Below are positions 26,179 through 36,608 of a stretch of DNA of 64,000 bases, in pieces. The DNA comes from JANMMJ01 sp964543235 (GTDB taxonomy: Bacteria > Pseudomonadota > Alphaproteobacteria > Rhizobiales > Aestuariivirgaceae). The translations under genes and the position numbers were made by a program. The notes beneath the pieces were generated by a model that saw nothing but the letters and a program-made list of their open reading frames with translations, ran no database searches and was not told the origin of the DNA. Numbering within the stretch: the stretch's first letter is position 1; every line of letters starts with the position of its first letter. The stretch spans positions 1-64,000 of the forward strand of contig CAZIXE010000006.1 of assembly GCA_964543235.1 (NCBI GenBank). The letters are read 5' to 3'.

Positions 26179-27121
26179 CGCCCTCGTAGCGAATGGCGTC
26201 CGGCCGATCGCGCTGCAGCAGGAGCGGGCCGTCGAGGTCGACATAGCTGGCGCGCTGGGCCAGCAGGAACGCCGGCGCCATGGCCAGCGAAGTCGCCAGC
26301 ATGCAGCCGACCATCAACCGGAAGCCCGCCTGTTCGGCAGCGGTGGCCAGGGCCAAAGCAACTGTCAGGCCGCCGGTCTTGTCGAGCTTGATGTTGACGG
26401 CATCATAGCGCCCGGCGAGTCCCGCCAGGCTCTCAGGGCCGAGCAGCGATTCATCGGCGCAGACAGGCACGGGCCTGTCTATCTGTGCCAGAAGGCCATC
26501 CCCGCCGGCCGGGAGCGGCTGTTCAACCAGTTCTACGCCGGCGCCGGCACAGGCTGCCAGGCGCGCTTCGAGATTGGCGGGCGACCAGCCCTCATTGGCA
26601 TCGACAATGAGCCGCTTTTCCGGAACCGAAGCACGCACGGCCCGCAAGCGGTCATCATCGTCATCCTGTCCCAGCTTGAGCTTCAGAAGGTTTCGCCCCT
26701 GCGCGGCCGCTGCTGCCCGTGCCATGGCCTCCGGCGCGTCGAGGCTGATGGTGAAGGCAGTCTCGAGCGGCAAGGGCTGCGCCAGACCAGCCAACTCCCA
26801 AACCGGCCTGCCACGGCGCTTCGCTTCGAGATCCCAGAGTGCGCAATCGAGGGCATTGCGGGCGGAAAGGGGGGCGATAGCGACACCGATGGCGTCCCGC
26901 TCGAGGCCTGTCTCAATGCGCGCCCGCGCCCGTTCGAGAGCGGCGACACTGGCCGCCGGGGTTTCGCCGTATCGCGCATAGGGGACGGCTTCGCCGCGCC
27001 CTGTGACGCCGTCCTCCTCCAGAGTGACGACGATCACTTCGACCGCCGTCTTGGTGCCCCGGGCAATGGTGAAATGGCCTGAAATTGGCCAGGTTTCAAC
27101 GCCAACGGATAAGCGCCTCAT
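26141..27121 (-). CDS. Dipeptide epimerase (L-Ala-D/L-Glu epimerase-like, enolase superfamily)
   Basis: 326 residues. The KxK acid/base motif is in LKLKLGQ, and the metal ligands appear as DANEGW, VEQPL and CADES. The second catalytic Lys is in NIKLDKTGG. This is the muconate-lactonising subgroup pattern of L-Ala-D/L-Glu epimerases (YcjG/AEE), which act on murein tripeptide breakdown products in the cytoplasm. That would fit the L,D-transpeptidase and polar-growth genes nearby, but only loosely. It lies directly downstream (21 bases) of the giant GPR-like gene and may be co-transcribed with it. Confidence 0.85.
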   Translation of the reverse strand: MRRLSVGVETWPISGHFTIARGTKTAVEVIVVTLEEDGVTGRGEAVPYARYGETPAASVAALERARARIETGLERDAIGVAIAPLSARNALDCALWDLEAKRRGRPVWELAGLAQPLPLETAFTISLDAPEAMARAAAAAQGRNLLKLKLGQDDDDDRLRAVRASVPEKRLIVDANEGWSPANLEARLAACAGAGVELVEQPLPAGGDGLLAQIDRPVPVCADESLLGPESLAGLAGRYDAVNIKLDKTGGLTVALALATAAEQAGFRLMVGCMLATSLAMAPAFLLAQRASYVDLDGPLLLQRDRPDAIRYEGATMFPPSPALWG

Positions 27122-27142
27122 TGAATCTGGAGCCGATAGTGA

Positions 27143-30100
27143 TCAGTGGATGCGGCCGGCCGCCTGGGCGAAGAGGAGGTAGAGTTTCCCGGCCTCCGAA
27201 GCAAGGCAGGTGTCCACCATCTGCTCGCCATTGGGGCTCGCCGTGACTGTGTCGAGGAGACGTTCGAAGAGCCGGATGAAGGCGTCGACGCGGCCGCGCA
27301 CTAGGCGGACGCTGCCATAGCGGCTTTGTACCGACTTCAGCAGCTTGGCGCCGCGGTGAATGTAGAGCTGATGCATGTAAACATGCGTTTCGCCCTGATT
27401 GTAACGCTTCTCGAATTCGTTGCTGAGGCTGCCATCGAGGGCTTCGACAAGATCGCGCGCGGCGCCATTGAGTTTGGCCACGAGGGATTCGATCTCGCGC
27501 GAGAGATCACGGGCCTCTGCCGGGCGGCCAGTGATCTCGCGCTTCAGATGGGGCAGGAGATCGACGGAGTCGCTGGCAGCTTCGGCCTTCAGCAGTTCAT
27601 CGACCGGCTTGAGGCGCAGCGCCGCCGGCGGCAGGCCGCCGGTGTCCTCGGGATCCCGCTCCGGTTGGACTTGCTGGGCGCCCTGCGTCCTGATCATTGG
27701 AGCGGTGGACGGGGCGCCCTCAAATTTTCCCGGCCCGGTCTCCCTCGGGTGCTGCGATAGGTATATGCCCGGCCCTGACAGGTCGAGAGTGCTCGACTGG
27801 CGCTTGACAACATCGGCCAGGGCATTGAGCGCAGAAATCTGGTCGGAAACGACGCGGCGCATGGCATCGGCATTGGACCGTGTCTCCTCGGGGAGTTCCA
27901 GGATGGCGCGCCGCAGCTCATTGCGGGCGTTGTCGATGTCCTTGACAACCTGCTGGGCGGTAATGCGCATATCCTGGGCGGTCTGCTGGAAATCGGACGC
28001 AGTTACAGCCAGCATTTCATTCATCGATCGCACCGCCCGCTCATGCTGCTCGCGCAATGCTTTGGCGGCGTGCGAAATCTGGCCATCGGTGGCGATTCCG
28101 AGCTTGCGGATTTCCTGTTCCAGGGTTTCCGTTGCCGCCTCGGTCTGGTTGGCGATGAGGCGGCCGACCTCCTTGGAACGGGCTTCGGCAGCAGCCAACG
28201 ATTCTTCAATGAGGCCCATGTAATTCCGCATCATGGCATCGACATCCTGGGCCTTCTTGCCCAAGGCGCTGACCATAGCGGCAAGTTGATCCTCGCGATT
28301 GTGGAGCATCCGCTCCATTTCACTGTTGATCGCGTCCATCGACTTCTCGACGAGGCTGCTGACCTCCTCGAGGCGGTCGGACAGGCGGTGGCCGGTGGCT
28401 TCGAGCTTTCCCGTCAGTTCGTTCGCAGTGGTCTCCAGACGCTCATCAAGGGTGGACGCGGTGGTTGCGAGCTGATCGGCAAGAAAGGCATTGGCGCTCT
28501 CGATCTGCTTTGCGAATTTTGCGCCCGAGTCCTCGAGGCGGCGCGCCGTCAGACCGGTGGTGCCGTCAAGATCCTTCTGCGCCTTGTCCATGCGGGCCAC
28601 GGCGGCTGCCAGTGTGGCAGCGGTCGCCGCCTCGTGATCCTTCGCGGCCTTGTCTATGCGGCCAACCAGGATATTGGTGGTGCGCGAGGCGGTGTTATCG
28701 ATGCTGCTGGCGGCATCCTCGATGCGGCTAGCCACGAGCGTGGCGGAACGGCTGGCAACCGCATCAATCACCTTCACGACTTCACCGGCCTGTTGCGACA
28801 GGGCCGCCTCGGTCTTGACGGCTGCACCCTCCATGTCCTTCACCGCCGATGCAAGCTGCGTCGCAATGGCAGCGGCGGACCTCTCGATGGCGTCCTCGAT
28901 ATCGCGGGCGGTGCTGTCGGCGCGCGAAATGAGCGCATTGGTAGTGCGAGCCGTGGCGCTTTCGACGTTGCGGGTGAGATCGTCGATGCGGTTCACCAGC
29001 AAGCCGGTGGTTTGTTCGAACTGGCCGCTGATGTGCAGCGTCGTCTCGCTGAGCCCTTCGGCGAACGCATTGCTGGCCCGGCCGAGATCCTGGATGATTT
29101 GGCTCGTCGAGGTATCGATAGTGCGGGTGAACTCGGTATGAGTTGCCTCCATGCGATTGGAAATGTCGGTCGTAACCTTTTCGAGCAGCGTGGTCGCTAC
29201 GTCAAAGCGCTGGCCGAGATCTCTCGCGGTCGAGTCGATTCTCGAGAACATGGTGTTGCCGGCGCCGTCGAGCCGGTCAGCTACACTTTGGAAGGTCTGA
29301 TCGAGACGCTGGGTCCATTGAGCATTGGCGGTATCCAGATGCTCATAGAGCCGGGTCGTGGTGTCCTCGAGCCGCGAGGTCATCTCGTTCGAGACCTTGT
29401 CGAGCTGCTCGGTCACGCCGCTCGCGGTATCCCGGAACGTGCCCGTCATGCGCGCCGCCGTCTCGTCCAGCTGGATGGTCAGGCGCTCGGTGTTGTCGGT
29501 AAAGAGCGAGGTCAACTCGGCCGTGGCACTGTCAAGGCGGTCGGACAGCTTCGTGGACGTGGCATCCAGCACGGCCCCGATCTGGTTGCTGGCCGCTTGC
29601 AGGCGCAGCGTCAGGTCGCCAGTGACGCCGGCAACCCGCTCCGTGACGTCCGCCGCAGTCTCGCCGACATGCTCGGTAATTCGCTGGGCGGTCTCCTCCA
29701 GCCGGCTCGACATAGCATTGGAGGTCTCGTCGAGACGCGAGAACAGACGGGAGGCTGTCTCGTCGAGCTGGGTCGACATGGCGCCCGAACTCTGTTCCAG
29801 CCGGGTGTACAGTTGCGCAGTGGTTTCCTCCAGCTTTTCAGTCATTTGCGTAGATGACTGGTGCAGCAAGGTGAAGAGATCGTCGCGTGCCTTCGTGACG
29901 TTCTGGACGAACTCGCCCGATACGCTTATCAACTTCTCGGTTACGAGGCCGCCGGAGCTGTCGATGTTGTGAGCGAGGGCGAGCCCGGATTCCTGCAATT
30001 GCCGGCCCACGATCTCTGCAGTTTCTTTGACGTGACCGGTGATGGAGGAACTGGTTGTCAGCAGCAGATCGTTGAGGGAGGCGCTGGTGTGCTGCAGCTG

Positions 30101-32569
30101 TTCTGTGACGCTGTTGGAAGTATCGTGAAGGCGCGTGGCTACAGCATTGGCGGCATCATCGATGCGTCCGACGATGGTCTGGGTGCTTTCACCCATCTGG
30201 CCAAAGAGCCGCTCCGCTGATTGGTCGATACGGCCTGCCATCTGTTCAGACGCTTCGCTGATAACGTCATAGAGGCGGCTGGTGGACTCCTCCAGTTTGG
30301 CGCTGACTAGGGCCGACCGATCATCAAGTACGCCATGGAACCGGGCCGAAGTGTCTTCGATGCGCGACGTGATTTCAGTGCCGGTCGATGCCAGATGAGA
30401 GAGGATTCGGGACGCGGTTTCATCGAGGCCATGGGTGAGGTTGCCGCTCGCCTGGCCGATCTGATTGGTAAGTCGCTCGGACATGGCAGCGATCGAGGCA
30501 ATGAGATCGTTGCCCGCGCCGCCGATCTGGCCGGTGACTTCCGTGGCGGTGCGGCCGAGCCCAGTCAGCAGCTGGCTGCCTGACGCGTCAATCTGACCGA
30601 CCACCCGGGCCGTTGCCTGGTTGATGGTCGATGCGAAATTTTCACTGACGCTGCCCAGTTCAGCGCCGAGGCGGGAGGCAGTTTCGTCAAGCGTCAATAT
30701 GAATGAGCGATTGGCGCCGCCGATTTCCTCTGCCAGTCTGCCGGCCGAACCGGAGATGGTCTGCATCAGCTGGGTGCCAGTCTCGGAAATCTGGCTGGCG
30801 GCGCGCTGCGCGGTCTGGTCCATCACGGAAGTCAGCTGACCGGCGACGGCATTGATCTGGTCGGCAGCGGCAGCGGCGCGAAGATCAAGCGCTCCCACGA
30901 GGTCGTCTGTTACCCCAGCGAGGTCGCTGGTGATGCGCGAAGTCGCCTGGCTGGCGGCGGCGGAAATCTTGCTGCCGGCAGTGTCCAACCCGCCGACGAT
31001 GCGGGCAATCCCCTCCTGCACATGGCCATCGAGCAGGTCCGACTGGCTGCTGATGCGGGAGGCAAGGCTGTCAGCGAGGTCGGTGAGGCGTGCCGCATAG
31101 GCAGCGCCCTGTTCCTCGAGCGTGGTGTGAATGGTCTTGGCTGCACCGTCGAGATGCTCGAACAAGCGGCTGGTTGTCGTGTCGACGCGCTCCACGACCT
31201 GTCCGGAAGCCTGCTCGATGAAACTTTCGAGATCGGCGCGCGCGCGGCCAACCTTTTCGATGTAATCTCCAACGATGCCCTGCAAACCTTCACTGAGGGC
31301 AGACCGGCTGCGTTCCAACTTGGAGGTGACCTCGAGGCCAGACTTCTCGATTTGCTCGATAGTTTCACCTGACGCGGCCTTCAAATGGTAGGCGATGTTG
31401 CCGCTCACTGACTGGAGCAGCTCGGTCAGCTGCGTACTGGCGCTGCGCAATTCGTCCGCGGAAGCCGCGGATGTCGCAGTGAGCGTCGATGTGAGGTCCT
31501 TGTTGATGCTGGTCAGTTCGGCGATGCTGGAGCGGAGCAACTGCACGACATTGGCTTCCATGCCCTGGACGTGCCTGCCGAAGTCTGTGCTCTCGGAATT
31601 CAGCTGGCTTACCGCTGAAGCCAGCATGTCGATCTGGCGGGTAAGGTGATCGGAGAACGTACGCAGTTCACCAATCATCAATCCTGACATCCGCTCCATT
31701 TGGGCCGTTTGCCCGCCGATCTCGGAACTGGCCTGGGCTGCACGCGAAGAAACCTCGTCGATGGTGCGCGCCAGCTCGACAGTCGAGCCTTTGAGACCTT
31801 GTTCGAGCTGTTCAAGCGTCGCCTGAGCGCTGGAGATGATGGATTCAAGGCTGGTGGTATTGCTTTCTAGTCGCGAGAGCAGGGGGCTCGCCTCATTGCC
31901 GAGAACGACACCGGCCTGCTGCAGCGCGGTGCGCTGGTTCTCCAGGCCCTGTACCAGCGTGCGAATACGGTCTTCATTACCGCCAAAGGCCCGCTCGATG
32001 GCGGAAATCTCCTTGTGCACCATGCTTTCAAGTTCGCCGGCCCGTTGCACGGCATGCTCGACGCCGCCGACCAGCAGATCGACCTCCGAGCGCACGGCCT
32101 GAGCGATCGAGGATAGGCCATCCGCTGCGATTTCCTGTGGCCGCAACAATCTGAAGGCAGCGTGGCGCAGGCTGTCGGAGTTGCGGCGCAGTTCGGATGC
32201 CTTCACGACGAAGTAGGCGGCAGCAAACACGAGGGCGATCGGCAGGATGAACTCGATCAGCGCTGCAACGGTGGCGGGCAACTGGGCAGCGGCCAGAGGA
32301 TCACCGTTCAACACGGCGGCGCTGCGCGTGAAGAACCACGCAAAGATCCAGATCAGGGCAATAACAAAGGCAACGAGATAGGGGGTGATCGGTGCCTGGC
32401 CGCCAGCCCGCAAGATCGCCGGGTCATTCTCATTGGCGGGGCGACCGCGCAGTGGCCCTTCAGGGCGGCGCGGGGCTTCGCCGGCACGGCGGAAACCCGG
32501 CTCGATGCCGGACGACTCGCCCGGCACCTTCTTTGTCGAACGACGTGGATCGTCTGAGATGTTTACCAT
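27143..32569 (-). CDS. rgsE: Giant coiled-coil membrane protein, Growth Pole Ring (GPR/RgsE)-like
   Basis: About 1808 residues. A basic cytoplasmic N-terminus precedes two membrane helices (about 63-81 and 101-122). Then come some 1400 residues of apolipoprotein A/E-like amphipathic helix with degenerate tandem units of the form LxETASRLxxxLxETS, and a globular C-terminal domain (about the last 150 residues). This layout matches the Growth Pole Ring protein of Agrobacterium and RgsE of Sinorhizobium, which form a ring at the growing pole and are needed for unipolar growth. I chose the ATG whose first base is 32569; a GTG at 32587 is also possible. A CtrA-type box lies about 135 bases upstream. 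Identity is inferred from architecture, not alignment. Confidence 0.75.
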   Translation of the reverse strand: MVNISDDPRRSTKKVPGESSGIEPGFRRAGEAPRRPEGPLRGRPANENDPAILRAGGQAPITPYLVAFVIALIWIFAWFFTRSAAVLNGDPLAAAQLPATVAALIEFILPIALVFAAAYFVVKASELRRNSDSLRHAAFRLLRPQEIAADGLSSIAQAVRSEVDLLVGGVEHAVQRAGELESMVHKEISAIERAFGGNEDRIRTLVQGLENQRTALQQAGVVLGNEASPLLSRLESNTTSLESIISSAQATLEQLEQGLKGSTVELARTIDEVSSRAAQASSEIGGQTAQMERMSGLMIGELRTFSDHLTRQIDMLASAVSQLNSESTDFGRHVQGMEANVVQLLRSSIAELTSINKDLTSTLTATSAASADELRSASTQLTELLQSVSGNIAYHLKAASGETIEQIEKSGLEVTSKLERSRSALSEGLQGIVGDYIEKVGRARADLESFIEQASGQVVERVDTTTSRLFEHLDGAAKTIHTTLEEQGAAYAARLTDLADSLASRISSQSDLLDGHVQEGIARIVGGLDTAGSKISAAASQATSRITSDLAGVTDDLVGALDLRAAAAADQINAVAGQLTSVMDQTAQRAASQISETGTQLMQTISGSAGRLAEEIGGANRSFILTLDETASRLGAELGSVSENFASTINQATARVVGQIDASGSQLLTGLGRTATEVTGQIGGAGNDLIASIAAMSERLTNQIGQASGNLTHGLDETASRILSHLASTGTEITSRIEDTSARFHGVLDDRSALVSAKLEESTSRLYDVISEASEQMAGRIDQSAERLFGQMGESTQTIVGRIDDAANAVATRLHDTSNSVTEQLQHTSASLNDLLLTTSSSITGHVKETAEIVGRQLQESGLALAHNIDSSGGLVTEKLISVSGEFVQNVTKARDDLFTLLHQSSTQMTEKLEETTAQLYTRLEQSSGAMSTQLDETASRLFSRLDETSNAMSSRLEETAQRITEHVGETAADVTERVAGVTGDLTLRLQAASNQIGAVLDATSTKLSDRLDSATAELTSLFTDNTERLTIQLDETAARMTGTFRDTASGVTEQLDKVSNEMTSRLEDTTTRLYEHLDTANAQWTQRLDQTFQSVADRLDGAGNTMFSRIDSTARDLGQRFDVATTLLEKVTTDISNRMEATHTEFTRTIDTSTSQIIQDLGRASNAFAEGLSETTLHISGQFEQTTGLLVNRIDDLTRNVESATARTTNALISRADSTARDIEDAIERSAAAIATQLASAVKDMEGAAVKTEAALSQQAGEVVKVIDAVASRSATLVASRIEDAASSIDNTASRTTNILVGRIDKAAKDHEAATAATLAAAVARMDKAQKDLDGTTGLTARRLEDSGAKFAKQIESANAFLADQLATTASTLDERLETTANELTGKLEATGHRLSDRLEEVSSLVEKSMDAINSEMERMLHNREDQLAAMVSALGKKAQDVDAMMRNYMGLIEESLAAAEARSKEVGRLIANQTEAATETLEQEIRKLGIATDGQISHAAKALREQHERAVRSMNEMLAVTASDFQQTAQDMRITAQQVVKDIDNARNELRRAILELPEETRSNADAMRRVVSDQISALNALADVVKRQSSTLDLSGPGIYLSQHPRETGPGKFEGAPSTAPMIRTQGAQQVQPERDPEDTGGLPPAALRLKPVDELLKAEAASDSVDLLPHLKREITGRPAEARDLSREIESLVAKLNGAARDLVEALDGSLSNEFEKRYNQGETHVYMHQLYIHRGAKLLKSVQSRYGSVRLVRGRVDAFIRLFERLLDTVTASPNGEQMVDTCLASEAGKLYLLFAQAAGRIH

Positions 32570-32701
32570 ACGCCCTACCCGCACCACTCATTATGCGGCG
32601 CAGGGCGAAACTGGCCTCTTCTGGCCCTGAGCCGTAAGGATCAACCATAGCCTATCGGGAGTCCCCCTTGAACCCGCGGGAAAGCCACAAGAACCACTAA
32701 A

Positions 32702-32716
32702 TTAAGTTTTGGTTAA
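32702..32716. promoter_or_regulatory. CtrA-type box TTAA-N7-TTAA
   Basis: TTAA at 32702-32705 and TTAA at 32713-32716 are exactly seven bases apart, the full consensus of the alphaproteobacterial cell-cycle regulator CtrA. On the minus strand it reads TTAACCA at its start, a further match. It lies in the divergent region between the GPR-like gene (about 133 bases upstream of its start) and the Hpt gene (about 118 bases upstream), in an AT-rich patch within GC-rich DNA. Confidence 0.6.
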
Positions 32717-32833
32717 AATTGTGGATCGGATTGAGTCGATTCAGGCAAGCTTCGGTTCACGATATTCCTTTACGGAAGCCTAGCCTGCCGCTGCTAGGCT
32801 GCACGGAAGTCGGCAGGCACATCCGGGGGCTTT

Positions 32834-33208
32834 ATGGGGCGGAGAACATCAGGCAAGCGCGTTACACCCCTGATGCCGGATCCAACCATTTTCGACCTGC
32901 AGCAGCTTCGACGATACACGGTGTATCAAAATGACCTGGAACTGGAGCTTATCCAGCTCTTCCGGCAACAGATGCCGCAATTCGTGCGGCAGATCAGATG
33001 CGCTGAAAACGCCTATGACTGGAAGCTCGCAACCCATTCGCTCAAGGGCTCGGCGGCAACCGTCGGCGCACCGGTCGTGGCCGCGGTAGCGGAACAGCTG
33101 GAAACCCTGGGGCATGATGGAGCCCGGCAGAGCCGCGACCGGCTGCTCATGGCGCTCGAAGAGGCGGTTGCCGAATTCGACCGGGCAATCGAGCAGTTCT
33201 ACTCCTGA
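32834..33208 (+). CDS. Single-domain Hpt histidine phosphotransfer protein
   Basis: 124 residues, all helical. The phospho-accepting histidine is His68 in THSLKGSAATVGA, the standard Hpt signature. Such proteins pass phosphoryl groups between hybrid sensor kinases and response regulators in the cytoplasm; no kinase or receiver is encoded nearby, so the partners are unknown. The ATG at 32834 follows a GGGGGC stretch; an internal Met14 lacks any ribosome binding site. Its position across a CtrA-type box from the polar-growth gene suggests a cell-cycle role. Confidence 0.85.
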   Translation: MGRRTSGKRVTPLMPDPTIFDLQQLRRYTVYQNDLELELIQLFRQQMPQFVRQIRCAENAYDWKLATHSLKGSAATVGAPVVAAVAEQLETLGHDGARQSRDRLLMALEEAVAEFDRAIEQFYS

Positions 33209-33242
33209 CGCCCTGCAGCGGCGGTTGTTTTTCCCGAGTTGA

Positions 33243-34672
<1,430 letters not shown>

Positions 34673-34711
34673 CGAATTCTTTCGGGCCGATCTGTGACTT
34701 ATTGTTTCACT

Positions 34712-34739
34712 TTGTGTAGCTTATTGCCGTTTGTATTGC
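34712..34739 (+). promoter_or_regulatory. Possible promoter of the 47-residue small protein gene
   Basis: TTGTGT (34712-34717), a 16-base spacer and TATTGC (34734-34739) form a moderate sigma-70-like promoter about 57 bases ahead of the small gene's ATG, in a locally AT-rich gap after the reductase gene. Confidence 0.35.
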
Positions 34740-34795
34740 GGCCGCGAAAGTCCTATCTTTCATACACACCAAGAAGAACAACAAGGAGATCGGTC

Positions 34796-34939
34796 ATGAA
34801 CTGGATTTTTGAAACTTATTCAAATGTTTACCATACCGCGATGATGCATGACGTGAAGCGTGCCGAGCATGCTGCGCCTGCGAAGAAGGCGGTCCATGGT
34901 AAGGCCAGTGCCCTGGCGCGCCTGTTCGGCCGCGGCTAA
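34796..34939 (+). CDS. 47-residue orphan small protein
   Basis: A 47-codon frame starts at ATG 34796 with an excellent Shine-Dalgarno (AAGGAG, eight bases upstream). The N-terminal part is aromatic (MNWIFETYSNVYHTAMM) and the rest is basic (KRAEHAAPAKKAVHGK...LFGRG), giving a small amphipathic, positively charged protein with no signal peptide or clear membrane helix. A probable promoter upstream and a strong hairpin right after the stop make it a self-contained transcription unit, which argues that it is real and well expressed. I do not recognise the family; a DUF1127-like small protein is a comparison of size and charge only. Confidence 0.7.
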   Translation: MNWIFETYSNVYHTAMMHDVKRAEHAAPAKKAVHGKASALARLFGRG

Positions 34940-34962
34940 GCACATCCCCTGCGAGTTTCGAT

Positions 34963-34989
34963 ACGCCCGGGCCCAGAGGGTCCGGGCGT
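34963..34989 (+). terminator. Strong hairpin terminator after the small protein gene
   Basis: ACGCCCGG (34963-34970) pairs with CCGGGCGT (34982-34989), and the inner CCC/GGG continues the stem around an AGA loop, giving an almost uninterrupted stem of about 12 bp. The downstream run is short (TGCCTTT), so termination may be imperfect. Confidence 0.65.
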
Positions 34990-35071
34990 TGCCTTTGAAG
35001 GAGCCTCGAGGCTGGCATCACGCGGCGATGATGGCATAAACATTGCGTCTGCCGGCGCAGTGCAGACAGCC

Positions 35072-36559
35072 ATGGAGGCGCAGGTGTTCGGCGAGGCCGC
35101 AGGTTTGGAACAGGAGGCGGGGCGTTTCCGGGCCGCGCTCGGAATACTGCTGGTGCTGGTGGCGGGCGCGCTTCTTCTGGTCTGGAGCAGCAACCTGCTG
35201 TACGACCCGGACAGCTGGTGGCACATCAAGCTCGGCTCCGACATTCTGGCGACGGGTACGTTTCCCACCGTCGAGACCTATTCTTACACATTCGCCGGCA
35301 AGCCGTTCATCGCCAAGGAATGGCTGTCGCAGATCATTCTGGCACTGACCTTTAAGGCGGGGGGCTGGCCGGCCGTCGCCTTCCTGACAATCTGCTGCGC
35401 CTGCCTTACCGTATGGCTCGTCTATGACGCGCTCGCCGCGGTGCTCAGGCCGCATCTTGCCGCCACCATCACCATGGCGGCCGTCTTCCTGACGAGTCCG
35501 ACTTTCCTGGCCAGGCCGCACATGCTGGCCCTGCCCATCGCCGTTTTCTGGACGGTCCGCCTGTTCCGGGCCGCCGAGGCGCGGCAGGCGCCCTCCTTCT
35601 GGCTGCTGGCGCTCATGGTGCTGTGGGCCAATCTGCATGGCAGTTTCACCCTGGGTTTCGTGATCGCCGGACTCGCCTTTCTGCATCTCGTGCAGGAGGT
35701 GCGGCTCGGCAACCGGCCACTGCTGGCGCGCTGGCTCATGTTCCTCGCGCTGTGCCCCGCGGCGGCGCTTGTGCATGCCTATGGCTGGCAGGCCCTGTGG
35801 ATCAGCGTCAACATGGCGGGCGGCAACGAGGCGATGCGCTATATCGACGAATGGCAGCCGTTCAGCGCGCCGGACAAGCGCGTGCATGAGGCGGCGCTGC
35901 TCGTCCTGATCGGCGGCCTGCTGTGGCTGCGGCTGCGCCTCAGCATCGCCAAGCTCGCCTTCATCGCGCTCGCTCTGCACATGTTTCTCACCTATGTGCG
36001 GTTCGTGCATGTGCCGTTCCTGCTTCTGCCGCTGGTCATCGCGCCCGAGATCGCCCGGCAGCATCCCGGGCTGTCACTCGGGACTTGGCTCGCGCAGCAG
36101 CGCGACAGGCTCGAAAGCACACTCGCCCGGCATTTCCGGCACAGCCTGGCGGGGGCCGGCGCGGCGGCCCTGGCGGCGGCGGTGATCTTCATCGGCTTCA
36201 TCCCGGTCAAGCCGCCGGAAAAGACCGCGGCGGCCGGGGCGCTGGCCTATGTCGAAAAGGCGGGGATCACCGGCAATGTGCTCAACTCCTACAATTTCGG
36301 CGGGTCGCTGATCTTCCACGGCCGCAAGACCTTCATCGACGGGCGCGCCGAACAGCTCTTCCTCGACGGCTTCATCAGCGAGGTGAACGAATCGATGAAG
36401 CCGGACGGGGTGCAGGTGCTCAGGGACATTCTCAAGCGCTACGCCATCACCTGGACGCTGCTGACGCCGGACGATGCACGCAATGCCATGCTGGCGACCA
36501 TGGCCGGCTGGCGGAAAGCCTATGAGGACAAGGACGCGGTGGTGTACCGCCAGGATTGA
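35072..36559 (+). CDS. Polytopic membrane protein, GT-C glycosyltransferase-like
   Basis: 495 residues with around ten membrane helices and a soluble C-terminal domain of roughly 120 residues. The first non-cytoplasmic loop carries LYDPDSWWHIKLG, an acidic-aromatic motif in the place where lipid-linked-sugar GT-C transferases have their catalytic aspartate. The C-terminal region (GNVLNSYNFGGSLIFHG, then RKTFIDGRAEQL) probably faces the periplasm. The acceptor is unknown. Start is uncertain between GTG 35060 and ATG 35072. It opens the envelope-glycan locus. Confidence 0.65.
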   Translation: MEAQVFGEAAGLEQEAGRFRAALGILLVLVAGALLLVWSSNLLYDPDSWWHIKLGSDILATGTFPTVETYSYTFAGKPFIAKEWLSQIILALTFKAGGWPAVAFLTICCACLTVWLVYDALAAVLRPHLAATITMAAVFLTSPTFLARPHMLALPIAVFWTVRLFRAAEARQAPSFWLLALMVLWANLHGSFTLGFVIAGLAFLHLVQEVRLGNRPLLARWLMFLALCPAAALVHAYGWQALWISVNMAGGNEAMRYIDEWQPFSAPDKRVHEAALLVLIGGLLWLRLRLSIAKLAFIALALHMFLTYVRFVHVPFLLLPLVIAPEIARQHPGLSLGTWLAQQRDRLESTLARHFRHSLAGAGAAALAAAVIFIGFIPVKPPEKTAAAGALAYVEKAGITGNVLNSYNFGGSLIFHGRKTFIDGRAEQLFLDGFISEVNESMKPDGVQVLRDILKRYAITWTLLTPDDARNAMLATMAGWRKAYEDKDAVVYRQD

Positions 36560-36608
36560 AAGGCTGGCGGCAGTGCCGGCCCGGCCACCAGAGGGAGTAT
36601 AAGAGACG

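Noticed and set aside
28043..29857. A 604-codon plus-strand frame opposite the GPR-like gene
   Set aside because: It lies wholly within the repeat region of the giant gene and reflects its repetitive codon use; no start signal or recognisable domain.
27143..32569. Methyl-accepting chemotaxis protein or SMC ATPase as identity for the giant gene
   Set aside because: There is no HAMP or signalling hairpin motif and no Walker A/B or ABC signature; two N-terminal helices plus ApoA/E-like repeats fit GPR better.
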